Source: Pseudomonadota bacterium (GTDB taxonomy: Bacteria > Pseudomonadota > Gammaproteobacteria > Steroidobacterales > Steroidobacteraceae). Taken from it: DNA of 64,000 nucleotides. The stretch is from assembly GCA_023428645.1 (NCBI GenBank), contig JAEYXD010000232.1, positions 1 to 64,000 on the forward strand, in the 5' to 3' direction. Position 1 is the first letter of the stretch. Every line of letters begins with the position of its first letter. The position numbers and the translations under genes were made by a program. Positions 6,999 to 17,056 of this stretch are shown here, in pieces. Below the pieces are notes generated by a model. It was not told where the DNA came from. It saw only the letters and a program-made list of their open reading frames with translations, and did not search any database.

Positions 6999-8630
6999 CT
7001 ATGAAATGAGATCGATGTCGCCGCCGATGGCGGCGGTATTGATCGTCAGCGTCCGCTCGGTCAGAAAGCGCAACAGATAGTGCGGACCGCCGGCCTTCGG
7101 TCCCGTGCCGGAGAGCCCGGACCCGCCGAACGGTTGCACGCCGACGACGGCGCCGATCATGTTGCGATTGACGTAGGTGTTGCCGGCAATCGTGTTGCGA
7201 AACGCTTCCTCGCCGAACGCGCGGCGGCGACTTTGAATGCCGAGTGTCAAGCCGTAGCCGGTCGCGCGAATGGCTTGAAATACCTCCGGAAGCTCTTGGG
7301 CTCGATAACGCGCGACGTGCAGTAGCGGGCCGAATGCTTCGACATCGAGTTGATCGAGTGTGCGCAGCTCGAACAAGCGCGGCGCCACGAAATATCCCCG
7401 CGCGCTCATGTCTCCGAGTGGACAGGCGTAGAGCAGCTTGGCATCACGCCCCATGCGGATCGCATGCAACTCGAGCAATTCGGCGGCGCGCGCCGAGATC
7501 ACGGGACCGATGTCGGTGTCGAGCGCGGCGGGGTCGCCGATCCGCAGTGTCTGCATCGCGCCGACGAGGAGATCGATCGTTCGCTGCGCCGTCTCTTCCT
7601 GGAGATACAGCATACGTAACGCCGAGCAGCGCTGCCCGGCGCTGGTGAAGGCGGACGCCACCACATCGTCGACGACCTGCTCCGGCAGCGCCGTGGAGTC
7701 GACGATCATCGCATTGATGCCCCCGGTCTCCGCGATCAAGGGCACGAGTGCACCGTGTCGCAGCGCCAGCGCTCGATTGATGGTGCGCGCCGTCGCCGTC
7801 GATCCCGTGAAGGCGACGCCGGCAAGGCTCCAGTGATTGAATGCGACCGCGGCGAACTCGGCTCCACCAGCGGGCGTCAGCTGCACGACGCTGCGCGGGA
7901 TGCCCGCTTCGTGCAGGAGCTGCACGAAGGCGTGCGCGATCAAGGGCGTTTCAGGTGCGGGCTTCGCCACTACGGTGTTGCCACACACGAGCGCGGCGGC
8001 AATCTGTCCGGCGAAGATCGCGAGCGGAAAATTCCACGGGCTGATGCACGCGAATACGCCGCGAGCGTGCAGCGACAAGAGATTGACCTCACCCGTGGGA
8101 CCAGGAAGCTGCACCGGCGCCGCGAGCAGTTCGCGCGCGCGGGCCGCGTAATAGCGGCAGAAGTCGATCGTCTCCCGAACTTCCGCGAGCGCATCCGGAA
8201 TCGTTTTGCCCGCTTCACGCACGAGCAGGGCGAGAAAGCCGTCGGCGCTCGATTCGAGCAAGGACGCGGCACATTCGAGCGCTTCTGCGCGAGCGTCGAC
8301 CCGGAGCTCGGACCACTTCGCAAACGCTCTCGCGGCAGTTTCGAAAGCGGCGTGCATCTCCTCGGCGGTGGCGTCTCTTGCGAGGCCGATGACGTCGCTG
8401 GTGTCCGCGGGAGCACGGATTTCGCGCGCCTTCCCCGCGCTGGCCGAGCGAACGACGCCGCCCAGCAACGGTCCGGCCTCATAGGTGTGGCCGCGACGGC
8501 GTACGAGCTCGGCGATGTCTTGCAGCGCCGTCGGATCGGCTAGATCGACCCCTCTCGAGTTTCGGCGTTCGTTGCCGAAGAGCCGAGACGGCAATACGGG
8601 TGAAGCGGAGCTTGTCGGAGGTGCGTTCAT
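6999..8630 (-). CDS. 1-pyrroline-5-carboxylate dehydrogenase, PutA C-terminal-half type
   Basis: Oxidises glutamate-semialdehyde/P5C to glutamate with NAD+. The N-terminus (RLFGNERRNSRGVDL) is the PutA inter-domain segment. The aldehyde dehydrogenase core shows FACISPWNFPLAIFAGQIAAAL, the Glu motif AETGGINAMIV, the catalytic cysteine in TSAGQRCSALR, and the PutA-like end with NTYVNRNMIGAVVGVQPFGG and LSGTGPKAGGP. Its ATG overlaps the stop of the upstream proline dehydrogenase gene (ATGA), so the two are translationally coupled. The domain seen as the second half of PutA in most gammaproteobacteria is here a separate 543-aa polypeptide. Confidence 0.93.
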   Translation of the reverse strand: MNAPPTSSASPVLPSRLFGNERRNSRGVDLADPTALQDIAELVRRRGHTYEAGPLLGGVVRSASAGKAREIRAPADTSDVIGLARDATAEEMHAAFETAARAFAKWSELRVDARAEALECAASLLESSADGFLALLVREAGKTIPDALAEVRETIDFCRYYAARARELLAAPVQLPGPTGEVNLLSLHARGVFACISPWNFPLAIFAGQIAAALVCGNTVVAKPAPETPLIAHAFVQLLHEAGIPRSVVQLTPAGGAEFAAVAFNHWSLAGVAFTGSTATARTINRALALRHGALVPLIAETGGINAMIVDSTALPEQVVDDVVASAFTSAGQRCSALRMLYLQEETAQRTIDLLVGAMQTLRIGDPAALDTDIGPVISARAAELLELHAIRMGRDAKLLYACPLGDMSARGYFVAPRLFELRTLDQLDVEAFGPLLHVARYRAQELPEVFQAIRATGYGLTLGIQSRRRAFGEEAFRNTIAGNTYVNRNMIGAVVGVQPFGGSGLSGTGPKAGGPHYLLRFLTERTLTINTAAIGGDIDLIS

Positions 8631-10156
8631 GCAAATCGCTCCCGATGGCGAACGGCCTGCGCGTCATCGACGGTGGCTTCGTCGTGCTGTGTGTGTTCGC
8701 TCAGCGCTTCGATCGGATGCTCGAGCAAGGTCTCCACGGGCACCGAAGGGTCGAGAAAATGACGCACGAACGATGAATTCGCGCCGTTCTCGAGCAGTCG
8801 CCGGATCAGATAGGCGAGCAAATCCGCGCGCGATCCGACGGGCGCATAGACGCGCACCGGCGGAAAGTCTTCCGCGGTGCTCGCTGCTCGGTACAGCGGC
8901 TGCCCCATGCCATGCAGACGTTGGAACTCGAACGACGCGCCGCGCGGCGCCAGCGAGCGGACCGCCGCGATCGTGACGGCGTTGTGCGTCGCGAACTGCG
9001 GGTAGATCAGCCCCGAGTGCTCGAACAGGCGCTGAGCCGCGACCAGATAGCTCACGTCCGTCGTTCGCTTGTCGGTGAAGACGGGAAACGCAGCGAGGCC
9101 GCGTTCCTGGGCGCGTTTGATCTCGCTGTCCCAATAAGCTCCCTTGACGAGCCGCACGGTCATGCGGCGATCACGATGCCGAGCCCGCGATGCAATCCAA
9201 TGCAGGACATGCAGCGCGCGTACCCCGTAGGCCTGCACCGCCAGGCCGAGCCCCTCCCAGCCGCGCGTCTGTGGATCGTCGATGAGCGCGGCCATGATGT
9301 CCAAGGTCGATTCGAGGCGATCCTGTTCCTCGGCATCGATCGTCAAGCCGATATCGGCGGTCGCCGCATGGCGCGCCAATTGGATCACGCGTGGGATCAA
9401 GCGCTGCGTGTACGTGCCGCGAAACCTCGGACCGAAGCGCGGCTCGAGCGCGGACAGTTTGATCGAAATGCCGTGTCGCGAATGGATGAAGGCCGATGGC
9501 TGGCGCGCGAGTTCGTCGATCGCGCTCGCGTAGGCCTGCAGATAAGCCCGCGCCTGTACGTCCGTCCGCGCGCTCTCGCCCAGACAATCGATGGAGCAGA
9601 GACGCAGATCGGAATCGCGCTGCATGCGGGCCAAGGCGGAGCGCACCGAATCCGCCACGATGAACTGCCCTGCCGCGGTCGCGACGCCGATCCGAGCGGC
9701 CCATACGAACGGTGCCGCGAACGGAGCGAGTTGGCGCTCGCGTTCGCGCGCCAGCAGTGCCAATCCCCTGAGCAGAGCGCCCGCGAGTCGCGCGCTGCGA
9801 TGCGCGGTTATCGGGGGCTGCCATTGCGCATCGCGCAAGTTCTCGCACAGGAGCGCCCACGCTGTCGTGCGATCCGGGGTTCGAAGCAGCGCCTCGGCCA
9901 GTCTCATGAATGACTTACCTTCGGATGTTGCGAGTCCAAAGGCGTTCAGCATTGCTTCGCACACAGAGACTCGGACTTCGGCGCGAGCGGCCAAGGTCCA
10001 ATCTCGTGCTTCGGACATCGCATGGGAATCTATTCGCAGCCGTCGCGCTTGTGCCAGGAGTGCCCTGCGAATTGCCTGCTCGGAAGATTCCTCACGCGGC
10101 AAGTGTCCGTTCGAAGCGACGACGGCGCTCGGCTCTTGGAAAAATGGAGTAGACAT
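8627..10156 (-). CDS. Proline dehydrogenase, PutA N-terminal-half type
   Basis: FAD-dependent oxidation of proline to P5C, passing electrons to quinone. The TIM-barrel shows SIKLSALEPRF, LTIDAEEQDRLE, MTVRLVKGAYWDSEIKRAQ, FATHNAVTI and FEFQRLHGMG, all landmarks of the PutA proline dehydrogenase domain; the first ~120 residues resemble the PutA alpha domain. No ribbon-helix-helix DNA-binding domain precedes it. The start MSTPFFQE at 10156 is chosen because the 99 residues in front are arginine/serine-rich shadow-like sequence overlapping the regulator's promoter. It forms a two-gene operon with P5C dehydrogenase. Confidence 0.92.
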   Translation of the reverse strand: MSTPFFQEPSAVVASNGHLPREESSEQAIRRALLAQARRLRIDSHAMSEARDWTLAARAEVRVSVCEAMLNAFGLATSEGKSFMRLAEALLRTPDRTTAWALLCENLRDAQWQPPITAHRSARLAGALLRGLALLARERERQLAPFAAPFVWAARIGVATAAGQFIVADSVRSALARMQRDSDLRLCSIDCLGESARTDVQARAYLQAYASAIDELARQPSAFIHSRHGISIKLSALEPRFGPRFRGTYTQRLIPRVIQLARHAATADIGLTIDAEEQDRLESTLDIMAALIDDPQTRGWEGLGLAVQAYGVRALHVLHWIASRARHRDRRMTVRLVKGAYWDSEIKRAQERGLAAFPVFTDKRTTDVSYLVAAQRLFEHSGLIYPQFATHNAVTIAAVRSLAPRGASFEFQRLHGMGQPLYRAASTAEDFPPVRVYAPVGSRADLLAYLIRRLLENGANSSFVRHFLDPSVPVETLLEHPIEALSEHTQHDEATVDDAQAVRHRERFA

Positions 10157-10241
10157 CGCAACGGCGGGGCGCCAGTCGTCAGTGGAACGTGGGCCTATGA
10201 TGGCCAACGTCGCGTAGCAAACTTTGGCGTTGTTCAGTCGT

Positions 10242-10772
10242 ATGGCAGCAAAAGTTTCCGGGCACTCGCGTGATCCTGGCCGCGCGACAGAAGATCTTGT
10301 GGGCATCGATGACCTGGATCGCATCGATCGCCGCATTCTCAAGATCCTGCAGGAGGACGGCCGGGTCGCGGTCACGGATATCGCACGCCAGGTGAACCTG
10401 TCAGTCACCCCGTGCCTGGCGCGCGTGCGCCGCCTGGAGGCGGCCGGATTCATTCGCGGCTATTTCGCGCAGCTCGACCCAGATCGGTTGGGGCTCTCCT
10501 TGCTGGCGTTCGTGACGGTGAATCTCGATCGAACGACGCCGGATGTGTTCGACCGCTTCGCGCAAGCGATGCACCGCTTCGATGAGGTCGCCGAATGCCA
10601 GATGGTCGGCGGCGGCTTCGACTACCTGGTCAAGGTCAGAGTTCGCGACATGAAGGCCTTCAGGAACTTCCTAGGTCAGTGCATGACCGCCGAATGCGGC
10701 GTCCAGCAGACGCATACGTACTTCGTCATGGAAGAAATCAAATCCACGCACAGGCTGAAGGTACAGCCCTGA
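10242..10772 (+). CDS. Lrp/AsnC-family regulator, likely PutR-type
   Basis: The N-terminal helix-turn-helix (DDLDRIDRRILKILQEDGRVAVTDIARQVNLSVTPCLARVRRLE) is followed by the RAM/AsnC effector domain (LSLLAFVTVNLDR, VAECQMVGGGFDYLVKVRVRDM). Divergent placement next to proline dehydrogenase matches the alphaproteobacterial PutR arrangement, so proline-responsive activation of the operon is the best guess. A TTG at 10224 is an alternative start. The intergenic space to the proline dehydrogenase start is only about 85 bases, so both promoters overlap there. Confidence 0.9.
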   Translation: MAAKVSGHSRDPGRATEDLVGIDDLDRIDRRILKILQEDGRVAVTDIARQVNLSVTPCLARVRRLEAAGFIRGYFAQLDPDRLGLSLLAFVTVNLDRTTPDVFDRFAQAMHRFDEVAECQMVGGGFDYLVKVRVRDMKAFRNFLGQCMTAECGVQQTHTYFVMEEIKSTHRLKVQP

Positions 10773-10850
10773 CTGTGGGAAGTGGCGATGGCGAATCGCG
10801 CCGCGACTCCTACGCTCCGGGGTGGTGATGATTCCATGCGGGGTGAGACT

Positions 10851-11057
10851 ATGACGACGCACGAGCACGCGAAGCCGGATGAGGAGAAGGGACTCGCGGC
10901 GCGAAAGAAGCATGAGGATGCGCTGCTGGATCAGGCGTTGGAGGAATCGTTTCCGGCCAGCGATCCACCCTCGACGCTGGTTTCCGATCTTCCCGCGACG
11001 GAGCGCGAGCGAGTGCGCGAGGCTCGCGACCGAGACGCCGCGGGCAAAAAACCGTGA
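10851..11057 (+). CDS. Small acidic hypothetical protein with ESFPASDPPS motif
   Basis: About 68 residues. It contains LLDQALEESFPASDPPSTLV, a motif I know from short conserved proteins of unknown function common in proteobacteria, flanked by charged, probably disordered sequence. The ATG at 10851 follows a GGGGTGAG element; in-frame upstream starts at 10782 and 10836 are possible. No membrane segment or signal peptide. It sits alone between the Lrp regulator and the LanC-like gene. Function unknown. Confidence 0.65.
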   Translation: MTTHEHAKPDEEKGLAARKKHEDALLDQALEESFPASDPPSTLVSDLPATERERVREARDRDAAGKKP

Positions 11058-11235
11058 TCAAAAAATCATGATCAGTGAGCCGGCGACGCGTGTACGATGA
11101 ATCCGGGTCGTCCGCGATCCGCTCATTCATCGGCCGTGAGAACGGCGCTCATGTGAATCGGCACGCTCGTCGCCAGCGCAAGCGAGCCGGCATTCGCGCG
11201 CGATTCGCCGGCGACGTCAGCGCCTGGGAAGCAGC

Positions 11236-12444
11236 TTGCTGTATCAGTCCGAACGTCACGAACCACGACTCGACATTCCCTGGGACGAAGCCGCAGCACG
11301 CGCGCTGATCGAAACGATCGCCCGCGACAGCGGGCAGCGCTGCGGTCTCGACAGCAAATGGCCGTGGCATCCACAGGACATCGAACCTGGTGACGACGTC
11401 ACGCAGCCGCCGTTGGCGATGTATCACGGCGCGGCGGGCGTGCTTTGGGCGCTGCGCTATCTCGATGCGACCGGTGCGGTCGCGGCGAATCGACGCCTGA
11501 CGCGCGAGCTTCGCGGCCTCCTCGAGCGGACGCAGGCAGCGGGCGATGCGGATGCGGCGTCGTATCTACTGGGTGAGACACCGATTCGCATGATGCTCGG
11601 GGACGTTGCGCCGTCGCGCGCGAATGCCGCCCGACTCGTCGCGCTCATCGAGGGTAATGTCGATCACCCCGCGCGCGAGCTCATGTCTGGAGCACCTGGG
11701 ACGCTGCTCGCGGCATCGTTCCTCCACGAGCGCACAGGGGACGAGCAATGGGCTGCTCTGTTTCGGCAGACGGCCGCGCGCCTGTGGTCACAGCTCGAGG
11801 AGTGCGACGAAACGGGTTGCCGCTACTGGGTGCAAACGCTCCATGGTCGTCGCAGTTCGTATCTCGGCGCCGTGCACGGTTTCGCGGGTGCCGCGCTTGC
11901 ATTGATCCGCGGTCGCGAACTGCTTGGCGAAGACCAATGGCGGAGGTGGAAGGACACGATCGCAACGACCGTCCTGCGCACCGCGACCCGCGCGCACGGC
12001 GCAGCGAACTGGCGGCCGGCGCTGGGCGATCGGCCGCCATTGAAGTGGCTCCTGCAGTTCTGCCACGGCGCGCCGGGTGTCGTGACCTGCCTCGCACGTT
12101 TCCCTGGCGCCGCGCTCGATGACGTGTTGCTCGAGGCCGGCGAGGCGATCTGGGCGGCGGGACCGCTGCGGAAAGGATCGAACCTGTGCCACGGCACGGG
12201 CGGCAACGGGTATGCGTTGCTCGCGCTCTACGAGCGGACCGGAGATGCGACATGGCTCGGCCGCGCTCGCGCCTTCGCGATGCATGGCATCGATCAAACG
12301 CAGACCGAACAGCGCCGCTACGGTCAGTGGCGCTACTCGCTATGGACGGGCGATCTCGGTTTCGCGATCTTTCTCTGGGATTGCATCCGCGCTCGGCCTG
12401 CCTTTCCGACGCTTGACGTGTTCTTTCCGCCGCCCGCGCGTTGA
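11236..12444 (+). CDS. LanC-like protein (orphan)
   Basis: A 402-residue alpha/alpha-toroid protein. LanC repeats are visible as MYHGAAGVLWALRYL, SGAPGTLLAASFLHERTG, LGAVHGFAGAALALIRG, LQFCHGAPGVVTCLARF and NLCHGTGGNGYALLALYERTG. The two CHG elements supply zinc ligands as in lanthionine cyclases, so metal binding looks intact. No lanthipeptide dehydratase, LanM-type synthetase or precursor is present nearby. It may therefore add thiols to dehydroamino acids as described for stand-alone LanCL proteins, or serve an unlinked cluster. The start is TTG at 11236 with GGGAAG upstream; no alternative ATG precedes the first repeat. Confidence 0.85.
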   Translation: MLYQSERHEPRLDIPWDEAAARALIETIARDSGQRCGLDSKWPWHPQDIEPGDDVTQPPLAMYHGAAGVLWALRYLDATGAVAANRRLTRELRGLLERTQAAGDADAASYLLGETPIRMMLGDVAPSRANAARLVALIEGNVDHPARELMSGAPGTLLAASFLHERTGDEQWAALFRQTAARLWSQLEECDETGCRYWVQTLHGRRSSYLGAVHGFAGAALALIRGRELLGEDQWRRWKDTIATTVLRTATRAHGAANWRPALGDRPPLKWLLQFCHGAPGVVTCLARFPGAALDDVLLEAGEAIWAAGPLRKGSNLCHGTGGNGYALLALYERTGDATWLGRARAFAMHGIDQTQTEQRRYGQWRYSLWTGDLGFAIFLWDCIRARPAFPTLDVFFPPPAR

Positions 12445-12478
12445 AGGGGGCGGGCATCGCTCCTGAGGCAATTGCCGC

Positions 12479-14260
<1,782 letters not shown>

Positions 14261-14285
14261 CGTCTCGATCCAGGTCCAAGTCAGC

Positions 14286-14582
14286 TCAGCCGGCGCTCAG
14301 CCGTACCGCTTGCTCTGTCTCATGGCCGCGATCGCCGTCGTCCTGCCGCTTGTCGTCCGCTTCGTCGCCGTCTTCATGCATCGGCGCGTAAATCACGCAG
14401 CACACATTCGTCGTCGCGCCCAGCAGATGCTCCAGCCGGCGTTGGTCGCGCATGAGAATCGCTTCGCGCACCGCGGGGTCGATCTCGGCGTTGATGAGCG
14501 CCTGCTCGAGCGCGCCGTCGGAGGCATGGCGCAGCTGCGCGTCTTTGCCGAGCCGTTCCAGGAAATCGATGACATTCGACAT
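14286..14582 (-). CDS. Split-borosin RiPP precursor (SonA-like)
   Basis: This 98-aa protein closely follows the layout of Shewanella SonA. Residues 1-54 form the helical borosin-binding domain, with the diagnostic start VIDFLERLGKDAQLRHA, a central INAEIDPAVREAIL and a DQRRLEHLLG end. The putative core lies at about 57-67: T-N-V60-C61-C62-V63-I64-Y65-A-P67. A strongly acidic, hydrophilic tail follows (68-98, with HEDGDEADD). The hydrophobic residues correspond in position to the methylated segment of SonA. AAGGAG sits seven bases before the ATG. The stop of the GNAT gene is only 15 bases upstream and the methyltransferase lies beyond, so all three form one transcription unit. Confidence 0.9.
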   Translation of the reverse strand: MSNVIDFLERLGKDAQLRHASDGALEQALINAEIDPAVREAILMRDQRRLEHLLGATTNVCCVIYAPMHEDGDEADDKRQDDGDRGHETEQAVRLSAG

Positions 14583-14597
14583 GGGTTCTCCTTCGTC

Positions 14598-15161
14598 TTA
14601 TTTCGCTGCGATGCTGGCTTCACGCCGAGCCCAGGCGTCGCGAGTGATGGACCAGGCCGTGCGCTCGGGCTGCCCCTTGTCCGCGGGGCGCAATGCGCCG
14701 CGCGAGAAACCGAGTTCTTGGAGCAGTCGTTCCACCGCGGTGTTGCCGGCGACGGAATACGCGACGAGCTCCTGGATCGCCGGGCGCGTGAAGGCTTGCG
14801 AGATCAGTGCCGTCGAGCATTCCAGCGCGAAGCCCTTGTCGTGCATGCCTGGCTTGAGCAACGTGCCGACTTCCGCGCGGCCGTGCTTCAGCATTCGCAC
14901 GCTGCTGATGCCGATCGGCTGCTGCGTGGTGCGATCGAGCAGGACGACGACGCGCCGCTCGAACGGTGGCTGGCTCATGCGTTCGAGCGACGCCCGAAAG
15001 CCTTCCGACGCGGCGTCGCGCGACAGCGGTGCACCAACAAAGCGCATCACTTGCGCATCGGTATAGAGGCTGCAGTAGAACGCCTCGTCGTCCTTGGAAA
15101 GCGAGCGCATGCTGAGTCGCTCGCTTTCGATGGTCCGCGCGTATTCGTCGTGATTTTTCAT
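14598..15161 (-). CDS. GNAT-family acetyltransferase within the borosin operon
   Basis: 187 residues of the RimJ/RimL-like GNAT type: ESERLSMRSLSKDDEAFY at the N-terminus, IGISSVRML, the acetyl-CoA loop region VGTLLKPGMHDKGFALECSTALI, and VAGNTAVERLLQELGFS near the end. Its ATG overlaps the stop of the methyltransferase gene (ATGA), and it ends 15 bases before the precursor, indicating co-translation with both. Such enzymes acetylate amino groups of proteins, peptides or small molecules. A role in tailoring the borosin peptide or in self-protection is an inference from position only. Confidence 0.88.
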   Translation of the reverse strand: MKNHDEYARTIESERLSMRSLSKDDEAFYCSLYTDAQVMRFVGAPLSRDAASEGFRASLERMSQPPFERRVVVLLDRTTQQPIGISSVRMLKHGRAEVGTLLKPGMHDKGFALECSTALISQAFTRPAIQELVAYSVAGNTAVERLLQELGFSRGALRPADKGQPERTAWSITRDAWARREASIAAK

Positions 15162-15973
15162 GCGGTCTCCTTGGTGATTGAGTCTAGCGCGGCAAGCCGC
15201 TCGCGAATCGCGAGGTCGGGCTCCAGCGGTTTCGTCGGAGGAACAACCAGCGTCGCATGCATCGTCAGTGCGCAGGTCGGCAGTGCACGCAACGGAAGGC
15301 GAACGATGTGCGGCGTTCGGGTGGGTAGCGTCGCGGCTTCGTAGACGATGACTTCGTGTTCCGGCGGGTAATGGCGCCCGAGCACGTCGAGCAGCACGGC
15401 TCGATATTCCGCCCCCGTGGAAAAGCGTGTCAGCGACTGGTCGCCCGCGATGCCGACCTGCCACAGCACGAGATACGCCGATGGATCGACGCGTCGGCGG
15501 TAGAGCATGAATTGACTGGCTTCGTAGTGCTGGCAGCCGTAGCGGCCCGGATCGATGCCCAGATCCGCATACAGGCAGTCTTCGGCCGAGACGCCAGGTT
15601 CCATGTGGGCTTCGAAGCCTTCCCGCCGTGCGATCTCGATCGCTTTGTGCGCGGGCCAGGCGAAGACGCCGGGATGGCCATAGAACGCGCCGCAGACCCG
15701 CTTGCCGGCCCGTACCTCCGCGAGCATCACGTCGACCATTTGCCGATAAGTCGTGGCGCGCGACTGTCCCTCTCGGTACAGCGGCTGAAGACTGCGTACG
15801 TCCGGGTGCATCTTGGCGAGCCACAGCTCGATGACGCCATCCGACAGCGCGGTGAAGACGACGTCCGCGCGTTCGATGTGGCTGCGGCTCAGGGGCGTGA
15901 GGTGTGAGCCGAGCGTCATCCCGACGCCAACGCACACGAGCCGGCCCGACGACTGGGGAGGGTGATGGCTCAC
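15158..15973 (-). CDS. Split-borosin backbone alpha-N-methyltransferase (SonM-like, TP-methylase fold)
   Basis: The protein aligns along its length with SonM of Shewanella oneidensis as I recall it. LVCVGVGMTLGSHLTPLSRSHIERAD is the SAM-site strand. R72-xxx-Y76 (RATTY) and Y98 in FYGHPGVF correspond to the catalytic Arg/Tyr residues of borosin methyltransferases. MEPGVSAEDCLYADLGIDPG, YEASQFMLYRR and HEVIVYEAATLP are further family blocks. Such enzymes methylate peptide-bond nitrogens iteratively on a precursor bound through its borosin-binding domain. Here the precursor is a separate gene (split type). GTG 15973 is chosen as start because AGGTTGAG precedes it and SonM starts similarly; an ORF extension to 16051 exists. 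Confidence 0.93.
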   Translation of the reverse strand: MSHHPPQSSGRLVCVGVGMTLGSHLTPLSRSHIERADVVFTALSDGVIELWLAKMHPDVRSLQPLYREGQSRATTYRQMVDVMLAEVRAGKRVCGAFYGHPGVFAWPAHKAIEIARREGFEAHMEPGVSAEDCLYADLGIDPGRYGCQHYEASQFMLYRRRVDPSAYLVLWQVGIAGDQSLTRFSTGAEYRAVLLDVLGRHYPPEHEVIVYEAATLPTRTPHIVRLPLRALPTCALTMHATLVVPPTKPLEPDLAIRERLAALDSITKETA

Positions 15974-16274
15974 GAGCTCAACCTGTCTCGAGCGAACTCG
16001 TTGTCGCGGGCGGCACCGGCATGAGAACAGCTCCCCGGGCTCCTTGCGCAAGCAAGCGCCTGTCGAACATTGCTAGAAGGAAAAAGCCGAATTGATATTA
16101 CGGTAAGTATCTCTCAAGCCGGGGCGACTACGACAGTGCTGAGGGTCACGAAAACTGCAGGTGGTCCGAAGAGCGGGGTGGCGCGGCGTAGCGCCAGCGG
16201 ATCGCGGCTCCGCAGCAATGTGGCTTCGGGCTCGGCTGGATCGCGTCGGGAGCAACGGCACCCCCGAGCGCGAA
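15974..16274. other. Upstream region of the borosin operon
   Basis: About 300 bases between the FMN reductase stop and the methyltransferase start, both on the minus strand. The part around 16060-16130 is clearly richer in A+T than its surroundings (GAATTGATATTACGG and similar), as expected for a promoter. I could not fix a -35/-10 pair with confidence, and no terminator with a T-tract was found after the reductase. Confidence 0.45.
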
Positions 16275-16841
16275 TCAACGTCGCGGCGGGTATTTCGCTC
16301 GCACGTGGGCCGCGAAGCCAGCGATGAATTTTTGAATTCTGTCGCGCAGCTCCGCGTCGATGATGACGCCGTTTTCATCGATCAAGGCGCCTGCTCGCGG
16401 CACCAGCAAGCGGCCGGACCATAGGTCGGCGCCGAGCGTGCGTAACACCGGGAGCCATGCATTCTGGGACAAGACGGTGCCGAAGTTGCTGGGGGAGGCG
16501 CCAGCGAGCGCGACCGGCTTGTCGCGAAACACGCGCGGAACATCGGCGGGCGGGCGCGACAACCAGTCGATCACGTTCTTCGTCACGCCGGGGATGCTGT
16601 TGTTGTACTCGGGTGTGACGATGAGTAGACCATCGGCGGCGGCGATGGCGTCCTTCAGTCTCGCGACCGCAGGCGGAATGCCGTTCGCGACTTCGTCATC
16701 GCCGTTGTACAGCGGGATGTCCGCGATGGCTTCGATGCGGACCTCGCAGTCTTCGGGCGCCAGCATGGCCGCGGCGCGCAGCACCGACGCGTTGAACGAG
16801 CCACGCCGCAAGCTGCCCGAAATTCCCACGATCGTCGTCAT
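16275..16841 (-). CDS. NADPH-dependent FMN reductase family protein
   Basis: A flavodoxin-fold protein of 188 aa. The FMN phosphate loop is GISGSLRRGSFNASVLRAA, and the second flavin contact is the family hallmark TPEYNNSIPGVTKNVIDWLSR. Close relatives reduce quinones, azo dyes or chromate with NAD(P)H while bound to FMN. The substrate here cannot be read from the sequence. It lies alone, upstream of the borosin genes on the same strand but separated by about 300 bases, so it is probably independent. Confidence 0.9.
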   Translation of the reverse strand: MTTIVGISGSLRRGSFNASVLRAAAMLAPEDCEVRIEAIADIPLYNGDDEVANGIPPAVARLKDAIAAADGLLIVTPEYNNSIPGVTKNVIDWLSRPPADVPRVFRDKPVALAGASPSNFGTVLSQNAWLPVLRTLGADLWSGRLLVPRAGALIDENGVIIDAELRDRIQKFIAGFAAHVRAKYPPRR

Positions 16842-17056
16842 GCGCGGCTCCGGTGATTGGACACCGCGATCCTACTCCGAGGCGGGCGCCGAAAGGTCGC
16901 GGTCCGATGCGCGGGCCTATGGCTCTGGCGATGCCATGAGGGCGCCTCACCGACGAGACTCACGCGCTTAATAGCCGCAGCGACCTCGCCCCGTCGACCA
17001 CACGGTCTACTGGATTGCCGCGGTTCCGCCGCCGAGCGCGCCTTCGTAAGCGTTGC

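Noticed and set aside
11236..12444. A lanthipeptide gene cluster
   Set aside because: Only the LanC-like protein is present; no dehydratase, LanM or Ser/Thr/Cys-rich precursor nearby.
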